Positions 55,833-64,000 of a stretch of DNA of 64,000 nucleotides are shown piece after piece. Below the pieces are notes generated by a model that was not told the origin of the DNA, searched no databases, and saw nothing but the letters and a program-made list of their open reading frames with translations. Positions within the stretch are counted from its first letter, which is position 1. The number at the start of each line of letters is the position of its first letter. The DNA comes from Spirogloea muscicola (Eukaryota; Streptophyta; Zygnematophyceae; Spirogloeales; Spirogloeaceae): NCBI GenBank assembly GCA_009602725.1, contig WELB01000231.1:41888-105887 (forward strand), written 5' to 3'. Both the position numbers and the translations under genes were made by a program.

Positions 55833-58800
55833 ATGGCCGCTCCACAGCAGCCCCTGCAGGCAGTGGCTGCCGCCCGCGTGCCCCTGCCGCTCGCCTTCCT
55901 TGTGCTCCTTCTCCATGGGGCTCTGGCAGCAGGTTGCTATCCGCCCCTTCCTGTCGAGCATCACGGTGCAGCGCCACTTCTCTCTGCGGCCCGCCGCCTG
56001 CCTACTTCCCTGTGGCTCTCTGGCTTGATGATACATTGTCTAGGCTTGGGACGGCAGTCGGCAATGTGAATGTACCACATGCTCGCCTTCTGAGCTGGCC
56101 CGGTGTGCTTGTCTATTCCAGGCCCTGCAGACGCCGGGCCAAATGCAGAAGCGAAGCCATCCACATTGAAGTAAGAAGGTGTCCTCAGCTTTTTGCCTGC
56201 CTGCTTTCGCACAGCACGCTGCCGGCCCTGGTGCTGATCGTTCTCGGCATCAGACTAGCCCCAGACTCTGTAAAGCTGGAGCTGACAATAGACCTTAAGA
56301 GCAGGGCCGATGTTTCAATCTACCCGTGACATGTACTCCGCAGGTTGAGCCTGACTCACATTGACGCACCTCATTCGCCTATTCGGAGAGAGTGGCCCAG
56401 CAAAGAGGACGCATTCAGGTTCCAGCACCACAGCGACAAGGTCAGTGTTTATAACTAGCTTGCAAAAACCATTGCTGTCTATTCACATCAGCGTACATGT
56501 GATTTGGCATCATTGTTTGCCTGCAGCCCAAGCTGATAGATATCAAGCCTAGCAATGCTGGACATGAGTGACCTCTCTGTGATGATCAATGACAAATGAC
56601 ACTGTAGTATCAGCTGCTCCTTCTGTGAGAGCATTTGAGTTGGCTGCTTATGCAGTTGACCATTTTCATTGTCGTGGGCTTTGTTGCCATGCATATTGCA
56701 TCACAATTGAATGCAGTGACTGGACCCTTGGCTTACTTAAGCTACTGCGAGTTCTGCAGGCAAGATCGGAGAGATTGTACCACCAGATCACAGGCAAAAA
56801 GCCAAGAAGACATCCGGGAAAGAGTACGCAGACATTGAAGAAGCCAAAGCTTGTGCCAGGGGGGCACGGCACGACATCCACGGCATCATCCCATGAGGCA
56901 GCGGCTGCGCTGGCAACTCAAGTTAGCTATCAAGCTTACAATACAACTGTCCACTCAGGATACAGTGTTGGATTTGGGAGTTACTTCGCAGACTTCGGCC
57001 TTGGCGACCCAGCCCAACCACAGATCCTTACTGCAAACACTGGCAGCGACTTACTGTGGACTCAGGTCCAATCAGCACATTGACATTGCAGCAGGCTTCA
57101 GTACTCATCCATACAGCATTGCTAGGCACACAGTTGCAACATGCAACTTGAGGAAAGATACCGTAATCCTGACAATGCTTGCATGATTTCGCCCTGAAGC
57201 AATTGCAACTGGTGGTTTGCACGTGCTTACTTGCTTCGCTCTCTTCTGCTGCTGCAGTGCTTGCCTTGCTCCAGCTGCTATCTGCAAAGTGGACCCATCT
57301 TCGATCCCACTCAGTCGTCTACCTTCTCTGTCATCAACTGCAACACTTACGCTTGCCTATACGCTGAGACCCAGTATGGGTATGAAAATTGCTACTTGTC
57401 AGGAGGCACAGCCGACTGCGAGTACTCCTACGGGTGCACCTCTCTGAACTTGGACACTGTGATTAGTGTGGTGATTCCGGCGTGGCCAATCTGTGCACCA
57501 TTTAACCTTGTTTTTGTGATATTGGATGTCTCCTAGTCTGAGAAATATCAATCTTTTGCAGGGGAGACTTATACCAGCGCCTGTGCTTACCCATGCATCT
57601 CAAGAGCATGCAGGTACGGAGATGGATCCCACACCTCAGGGCAACTGGCTACTGAGACGATTTGGCTAACCACCACGACTGGCAGTAGTGTAGGCCTCTC
57701 GGGAGTGGCCGTTGGGTGCGGTCACGACAATGGTGGTACATTTGGCTATTCAGGTGGCATCATTGGCCTTGGACGGGGGCCACTTTCTTTTGTCCAACAG
57801 GTACTAGTTTGCCATTGTGAAGCATGGCTAAGTGCAAACAGAGCTTGTTAGCTAAGATGGCCCTTGCTGTAGTACACTTGAAAACCAGATAAACAAAAGT
57901 GAATGTATAACACTTGCTATAGTCGATCTCTGGATCTTTCATCGAAGGCCCAGACAACTTCGCCTACTTGTGTACAATGTTGGAACTGGGCTTGGGCTTG
58001 CTATCTATTTGAAACTACTGGTTGAGAAAAAGACATTCGTTCTGCACAGCTGCACCAGTCTTTATCAATGACAATGTGAATTAACTTGTTATTGCAGCTG
58101 CAGACATATGACCACGTATTTACCCTGTGCCTGCAAAGCTATGATGCGCCTTACCTGCCTCCGAGCGAGCTGGAATTTGGGTCGGCTGGAGTACCCAGTA
58201 CGGGCGTGACTTACACTCCGATCCTCAACAATCCCATCCAGGATGCAAACCTTGGATATACAATCTACTACTATGTGCAGGTCAACAGTATACTGATTGG
58301 AACAAACAAACTCAGCATCCCTGCGTCTGCTTTTACCATCGACGGCAGTGGTGGAGGAGGGACAATCTTTGACTCTGGAACAACCTTGACAATGTAAGCA
58401 GAGCAACTGCTTGCCAATCTGTTGCCATGTTGGAGCAATATATACACATTCTACACCTAGGACTTGCTGGCAAGTCATGAGCTCTGGCATTGCTGCTCGC
58501 GGGCTTCGCTAATATACGCTATGTCTCAGGCTGGTGATTGCTGCATACCAACCTGTCATTGACTATCTCAATGCCACCGTGCCTCTGCCCAAGTAAGTGC
58601 AGAGATATCTGTATTGCAGACTCACACTTCCTATGGATCATGTGCTCCCAGACTTGGTCGTGACAAGCTCGTGCATCTGATTGAAGAGCTTGATGCTGCT
58701 GCATGATGCTGCCGCCGCATACTTTGTGCAGTTCTCAGCTGTTGCAGGTAGCACAGTCACAGTCAGTATATACTCATTTGCCTGAGATTGCTTGTATTGC

Positions 58801-59742
58801 AGAGCAGATATCAGTGGTCTTGGGCTTTGTTGGAATGTTACTGGACTATTGGCAGATCCAGACGATCTCAATAATCTGGGCTTCTTCCCTATCATGACCT
58901 TCCGCATGTCAGGGCCATCTGACTACAGGCTTCCCCCTGCAAATTACATTGCTTTTGTGACCGATACAGTAGTCTGTGTGGTTCTTGAAATATCATCTAT
59001 CAACATCATTGGCAATTTCGCACAGCAAAATTTCCTGATGGTGCACGACCTGAACCACACCATGGTAATTGCTCATATCCTGATATGGCAAGCTGTTCAT
59101 AGCAAGCAAGGCTGCATTTAGCATTATAACCAGATCCTTTGTGCCTCACACTGATTGCTTGCAAACCTGCATTACAGCATCACAGGTTCACCTAGCTTAT
59201 TTATTCCCCATCTTGTAGTTGCTGGCGCAGCAGATCTGAGACACAAGGTTGTAAATCTGTAAGGAGAAGACCCAAGCAGGCCTTGCTGTCGTGAAGATGA
59301 CCTGCCTTATTGTGATCTGCAGCTCGGCTGGAAGCCCGTGAACTGCAGTACAAAGCGCCCACTACCGCCGCCTCCTCCACATCCGCCACCCCCTAAGGCT
59401 TCACCTCCGCCTCCTCGCCCACCCCCCCCCAAGGCGTCTCCTCCCCCCTCTCCTAGTCCGCCTCCTCGACCACCCCCGCCCAAGGCTTCCCCCCCTCCCC
59501 CTCCGCATCCGCCTCCCTCAGCTCCTCCACCTCCACCAAAGACGTCTCCTCCACCCCCTCCCAAGGCTTCCTCCCCACCTCCTCCGCATCCCCCTCCACC
59601 AGTCCCTTCACCTCCGCCAAAGGCGTCTCCTCCACCCCCCCCCAGGGCTTCCCCCCCACCTCCTCCGCATCCTCCTCCCCCCCTTCATCCACCTCCGCCT
59701 CGTCCACCACCACCCAAGGCTTCCCCTCCACCTCCTGCATAA
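55833..59742 (+). CDS. Nepenthesin-type aspartic protease homologue with proline-rich C-terminal tail; first catalytic Asp is Asn
   Basis: Pepsin-family (A1) secreted protein. Start at 55833: MAAPQQPLQAVAAARVPLPL then AFLVLLLHGALAAG, a signal peptide. Propeptide-like exons include LSLTHIDAPHSPIRREWPSK. The N-lobe reads YSVGFGSYFADFGLGDPAQP then ILTANTGSDLLWTQ; the active-site Asp of DTGS is AAC (Asn) at 57036-57038. Splicing gives WTQ-CLPCSSCYLQSGPIFDPTQ and later YGDGSHTSGQLATETIWL, SGGIIGLGRGPLSFVQQ. The C-lobe has FTLCLQSYDAPYLPPSELEF, YYYVQVNSILIGTNKLSIP and IFDSGTTLTM, which keeps its Asp, then FRMSGPSDYRLPPANYIAF and INIIGNFAQQNFLMVHDL. The final exon (59320-59742) adds about 130 residues of PPPPPHPPPPKASPPPPR type, like hydroxyproline-rich wall proteins, to TAA. 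TGTAA poly(A)-like motif at 59881. Confidence 0.9.
59345..59742 (+). repeat. Coding proline-rich repeat tail
   Basis: CCTCC-rich repeats coding PPP(P)KASPPPP-like motifs with Ser, His and Lys spacers. This is the C-terminal extension of the aspartic protease homologue. Confidence 0.85.
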
Positions 59743-62011
59743 TCTCCTATACTCATGCTACCTCCTCACGAGGAGGAGGTCACAGCGGATGCTGTGTGCA
59801 CCAAAGTAGGAGGGATGCGGCTTGATCATGTTCCGCATTCCACAGGTGCTGCAGTGTAGAGATGTGAGGAAGATGTGAGATGTAAAATACAGCGATTGAA
59901 ATATATGCAACCCAAGGCCCGGTGGTACAAAGTAGTACCAGGTGTGCTGGAGTTAGGCCATCAACAGCTGAATGTTGTTAGCCTTATGCAAACAGTCGCA
60001 ATGTAGTCCTCAATTTACTCGTAGATCTGTCCCTGAAAGTGTTGTTGGAGGTGTTAGAGTGCTACTTCACTGTGGAAGTACCACAACACGTTCAAGTCTC
60101 GGATGCTCTTACTTTCAAATGGTGCAACAACACAGACACTGGTACAGGGCAAGGGGGGACTTATCTTAATAAAAAGGAATCTATTTTTGAATTCACTTTC
60201 ACATTTCTTGTGGTTCAGATGTGCAATGTGGTATAGTAGATAGGCTTTGCCAATTATCACAGTCGCTTGTCTGATCCAGCACGACAGCTGAGCTCTTTCA
60301 CCGTGACAAGCCATAGCTGGGCTGGTGAGCGCGTGCCCATTTGCTTCAAGTCAGATGCTGTTACAATAAGGCTGGAGTTGCTTCAGTGATGGGGAAAGGT
60401 GCAATTGTCCATTATTCCAATCAGCTGAACACCCTAGACGTGAGCAGAGATTCAAGCTAACTGCTCTCATTGGAAAAGTAAGTGCCTGCACATCGTCCTA
60501 CTTAGCTGGATACGCTTGACGCTTGTTGCTTGACTAGCAGCAGATGGAGAATGCTTAGCACAAGGCAAAATGATTATCCTCTTCATTAGCTTGCAACCCG
60601 ATTGTAGAACTATGTGGCGATTCAGCGGTTACGGCCAATTAATCAAGATACTGTGGAAGACTCGGTGCACCTTCAAAAGCTCCATGGAGCAGGAAAGCTA
60701 GAAACAGCCACTTATGCCAGGGTCGTAATGACAGATTGACAAGCTTTTTGCAAACAAGAATTAGCTACGACTGTAGCAGTGAGAGGGCCAGAGCACCCAG
60801 TGAGAGGAGCAACAAAGAGCCTCTCTTTAGCTCAGATGGATTGGCTGAAAGAGCACCTATCCAGGCAACAGATTGCTTCTCTTAAGCTAGATTGCATTGG
60901 CTAACCGAACACCCGTCAGCGCTGGAGTCTCGCGTAGCAGCCAACACATTGATTGGCATGAAACTGCAAAAGAATGGCCCCAATCACTGCAGGGAAACGA
61001 GTACTCACCTGCGTTTGCAACGGTGAGCCTGCACACTACTGACCACCGTAGGTATTTGCCGCCACCTATTGGCGCTTCACAAGGCAACTTCAGATGCTAT
61101 CAAAAGCGTTAAGCAGATGACCGCCTGCAGACAATCAAGTTGGTGACGTCATCAATGGGCTCGTCTGAATGTCTGGCCACCTTGGCTGCTGCGACTTGCT
61201 CGATGGCGCAGCAGGTGCGCTTGGTGAAAGCACTCAATCTATCTATGAAATGTCAGTGATTACTGTGCTGCAAATATCGCATCTGTAAGTCCGGCAAGCA
61301 AGGATTTCACAAGGTCAACGTGGCACGTCCAATGTCCGTATGGGAACCTGGGTGAATATAACCGAACCGTTCCCTGACCCCATCTGCAGCCTCTGTAGAC
61401 ACCCAGCATCGAGGCCACAGGTTGTGCAAGCATATCAGCCTTGAACCACGGGCAGCGGAGCATGTTCACAGTCGGCGCGCTCCTTCAATCACACCTTTGG
61501 TATGGCTGGAAGGCGCAAATGGTGTAACAAATCCTGCGAATTGTCAAGCCCGGGCTGCTGGCAGAGCAAGGAAAGCGGGGAAGGCCTTGGGATGGGGCTG
61601 AAACTGTAACCAAGCAATGGATACAGGGGCAAGTCTAGGGATGCGAGGGAGGGTGTAAGTGCTCACCCCATTTCCTAAGCAGATTAGCAGATTAGCAGAA
61701 CTTTGTCCTGGGCTCTTTCTCACAGCTATCGCCCTCTGATGGAAGCGTCTTACTGTCTACATAGCGTGACGGTCAGCGGGCCTCCCCACATCCCGGCCAT
61801 ATGTGCCCGGGTTGGAAATTTGGCACCAACGGTCTCTCCATAAGGACCAGTCCACGACCTGTCGACAACAATCAACGGTTTAATACCAACAATCTACCCA
61901 ATCGTCGGCCACCACCCCCATACCGACGGTCTTCTGTCAATGCCCCGTCAATAGCAACTGACTGTCTACTACCAACAGGCTATTGTGAGCGGTCTATCGT
62001 CCATGTTGATT
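59743..62011. other. Long intergenic stretch without recognised gene
   Basis: About 2.3 kb. The protease 3' UTR probably ends soon after 59881. A very decayed LINE hairpin unit may be at about 61708-61755 (CTGGGCTCTTTCTCACAGC). No exon with a family match on either strand; positions 61850-61990 hold loose ACCAACA-type direct repeats. Confidence 0.45.
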
Positions 62012-62760
62012 TCAGCAGTTGCTAGCCATACCTTGAAATAGTTCACACAGCTGCCTCCCTCCCGTCGCCATTCCAGAGCCAGCACCACGCACTTTTGACG
62101 TCACGACTTCGGGTGGCGCCGCTTTCAGCTTGAGGAGAAAACCAACTACCCCAGTCGTCAGCCTGGTGAAGTGTTCGGTCTCCAGGCATTTGTCAAGCCC
62201 TTTTCTGCGGCACTGAGAGTCAATTTGGTGGCAGCCGGATGAGGTGTTTAGTCTCCAGGCGTCAGTCAAGCCGTCACTGCTGCATGACATTCCAGACATG
62301 CAAACATAGTTACAACATGCGCCAGTAGAGTGGTGAGTTAGGTAGCTGCCCTCAGTAATGAGGAAGAAGAAGATGTAAAAGGTGAATGTTGTCAGCCATA
62401 GTTCTGCCCCTAGCGCAGCCACTGACTTGAGGCTGTCGAGCTGACAAAAGCCTGCACTGTCAAGGAGATTGTGCATGACTTGGTAGACAACAAAGTCCAC
62501 TGTCAAGATGTAGTGTACCTGGGACTTGACTTTGCCAGTTGCGCACTAAATCTGGATGGGGCTAAGCCAGAGCACTTACAGAGAGCCGGCGATGGTCCGC
62601 AGCCACGAGCTGCAGCGACGGGCTCGGCAGCAGGAAGCAGCAGGTTAGCGACGGCCTGCTGCGGCAGCTGCAGCAGCAGGGCTGTGCCTCCTCTCGGGGC
62701 GTCAGTGGTCCGACTGCTAAGTCCGGCCTCGGCCCGCAACTTGTAGCGCTCCTCCTTGCT
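62012..62760 (-). CDS. Unrecognised small membrane protein (tentative)
   Basis: An open frame runs from about 62509 after an AG acceptor: VDFVVYQVMHNLLDSAGFCQ, LDSLKSVAALGAELWL, then a hydrophobic stretch TTFTFYIFFFLITEGSYL. It could end near 62330 or continue to 62012. A GC-rich upstream segment (about 62760-62570) could be exon 1, ending at a GTAAGT donor near 62580. A short direct repeat (CTCCAGGC..GTCAAGCC) occurs twice at 62180-62275. No family recognised. Confidence 0.35.
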
Positions 62761-62779
62761 CCACCTGTCACCCCTTGCC

Positions 62780-62880
62780 CAGAATGAACAGCTCTTTCCA
62801 AAGCAAGGCAATGGGCTGTGAGAGGCCAGCCCATAGGGAGGTACAGCGAGGGTGTGACAAGGTCGCCCAAGGTCCACCTC
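62780..62880 (-). repeat. LINE-type hairpin unit
   Basis: GAGAGGCCAGCCCATAGGGA at about 62818, with GAACAGCTCTTTCCAAAG upstream, like the 51405-51460 units. Positions 62881-63164 are GC-rich without a recognised feature. Confidence 0.6.
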
Positions 62881-63164
62881 CGGAGGTGCGGGCCCGACGA
62901 TGGGGGATAGGAATCTGGATGCACGCGCGGCACGAGGCAGTGGTGTCGTAGCACGCGCCGCACGAGGTACGGAAGTGACCCACTCACGCTGCCCGGGACG
63001 GCTCCGATTGGGCGGTTCCGTTGCGGCCGGGGAAGGCCCAACTTCACGCTTGGATGGACTGTACGCGCCGAGGGGTTTCGCGCGAGCATGGAACGCCCGG
63101 GTTCACAACCTCGTCGCGGCGGCCCGCCACGGAAGAGTGTGTATTAAGAGATGGAGGGCCATGT

Positions 63165-63350
63165 GTGGGCCAAGTACAAAGGTAAGCACATTGACAAATG
63201 TACGTCACCCTGCTGCTAAGCTGACCCGCTCAGTAATCACGAGTCAGCACATAGAGGTCACTAACTGATGCCCGAATACCGGACGGCACTCGACAACCTC
63301 TAGAGCTACCAGCTAAGGCTCGACCAGCTTTTTGATGCAATGCATGAGCC
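63165..63350 (-). mobile_element. LINE 3' end, type C
   Basis: Minus strand: ARAQAHALHQKAGRALAGSS and SVSDLYVLTRDY, TGA near 63230, then GCGGGTCAGCTTAGCAGCAG and a CTTACCTTTGTACTTGGCC end. Confidence 0.78.
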
Positions 63351-63450
63351 TGAGCCCGCGCGCCACGGAGGTGCCAGTACGGGCGCTGACTGGGACGCCT
63401 CTTGCCCCGTTGAGGAAAGAAGGGCGCCGTTTGCCACATTTGATGCTGAC
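63351..63450. repeat. Harbinger subterminal fragment
   Basis: GCGCGCCACGGAGGTGCCAG, GACGCCTCTTGCCCCGTTG and GGCGCCGTTTGCCACA match the left interior of the 53106 element (53205-53290). Confidence 0.7.
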
Positions 63451-63454
63451 TAGG

Positions 63455-63815
63455 TCGCCTTGTTCATTCTTTTGTAGGCTGGCTTTTCACAGCCCTTGCC
63501 CGAGCTACTCTGACCTGATGTTGCTCACCCGTGGGTATTGAGCTTCCTGTGGTTCCGTTGTGTCTTCTTCGCTAGCTGCCTAGCTGCCTAGCTGTGTGTT
63601 TTTTCTTTCTTTGGTTTTCGGACATTGTCCATTCTTTCTAGAAGAAGGCTCGCCCATAGAGAAAGAGGGGCTGGCAAAGCCAGCCCAAAAAGAATGGACA
63701 ATGTCCAAAGCCGAAGAATGAGATGCTGGGCTGGCTTTGCTGCCTTTTCTCTTAGGGCGAGCACTTTCTATTGCCCCCATTGGGAGTGCCACTTCTCAAT
63801 GGGCGAGCCCCCCTT
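63455..63815. mobile_element. LINE 3'-end fragments in both orientations
   Basis: A + hairpin at 63478 fused to a C-terminus (DLMLLTRGY, TGA near 63540), a block (63645-63725) that repeats A' of 31208-31295, and + hairpin-like pieces to about 63815. Confidence 0.68.
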
Positions 63816-63819
63816 CTTT

Positions 63820-64000
63820 TAACCCCCGTTGAGGAAGAAACGGCGCCGTTCGCCACGAGGGCGGCCGGAACTCCCGATGGCCCAGTTCCGTCCACCCCCC
63901 CCCCCCGCTCCGCTCGTGCAGGCAGCCTCGGCCTACGTGGCCGCGTTCCACCCCCCTGACGGGGCGGGCGAAACGACCGTGACCGTCCGTTATTGTCCGT
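63820..64000. repeat. Harbinger-related deletion derivative, running off the window
   Basis: CCGTTGAGGAAGAAACGGCG and GGGCGGCCGGAACT match the left interior of the 53106 element. GTGCAGGCAGCCTCGGCCTA to about 63965 matches its right interior (55287-55340). The middle is missing, as in MITE-like derivatives. The terminal repeat itself is not visible here. Confidence 0.6.

Noticed and set aside
59453-59740. Acidic/glycine-rich minus-strand frames opposite the proline-rich tail
   Set aside because: Antisense shadow of CCTCC repeats; the + frame continues the protease exon.

Overview
The window looks like nuclear DNA of a green alga (Viridiplantae, Chlorophyta). The evidence is plant-type telomere-like TTTAGGG runs, intron-rich genes, a plant-style set of proteins (SPP, ITPK, an OTLD1/OTU6-type deubiquitinase, a nepenthesin-type aspartic protease) and very GC-rich first exons. 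I cannot name the species. It is a draft scaffold: two N gaps (11445-11822 and 42559-43503), single Ns at 16405, 22393, 49708 and 53863, and long A runs at 1-123 and 42504-42558.

Genes, left to right: an unrecognised + gene at the edge; SERINC/TMS1 (-); TIM50 (+); inositol trisphosphate 5/6-kinase ITPK (-); the COMPASS subunit ASH2 (+); a membrane-anchored tandem rhodanese protein (-); the Hsp90 co-chaperone AHA1 (+); an OTU deubiquitinase (-); AP endonuclease 2 (-); a phytanoyl-CoA dioxygenase-family enzyme (+); sucrose-6-phosphate phosphatase (-); a HEAT/ARM-like protein, perhaps FIRRM/FLIP (-); unclear + exons; a pepsin-family protease with a proline-rich tail (+); and an unrecognised membrane protein (-). 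They are unrelated housekeeping genes, mostly in convergent/divergent pairs, not an operon or pathway.

Most remaining sequence is a nest of one non-LTR retrotransposon (LINE) family. The best copy (31640-33385, -) has the end of a reverse transcriptase (YADD), a zinc-knuckle-like block and a PD-(D/E)XK-like nuclease block, ending in L-L-T-R-G-Y. Dozens of 3' ends occur. Most of the 3' UTR types carry a short hairpin (GGGCTGG..CCAGCCC) and end in CTT/TC runs rather than poly(A). Several insertions are only the 150-180 bp tail and have clear target-site duplications of 8, 9 and 12 bp. The nests lie beside gene 5' ends; the 3'-3' spaces between convergent genes are nearly free of them.

A PIF/Harbinger-type DNA transposon (53106-55380, TAA duplication, matching terminal inverted repeats) sits inside an old LINE copy. 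It itself carries a solo LTR and a LINE tail, giving a readable order of events. Other structures are a roughly 500 bp foldback at 24152-24660, nested perfect inverted repeats at 31208-31770, and interstitial telomere-like DNA between two 173 bp duplicates at 5344-5770.
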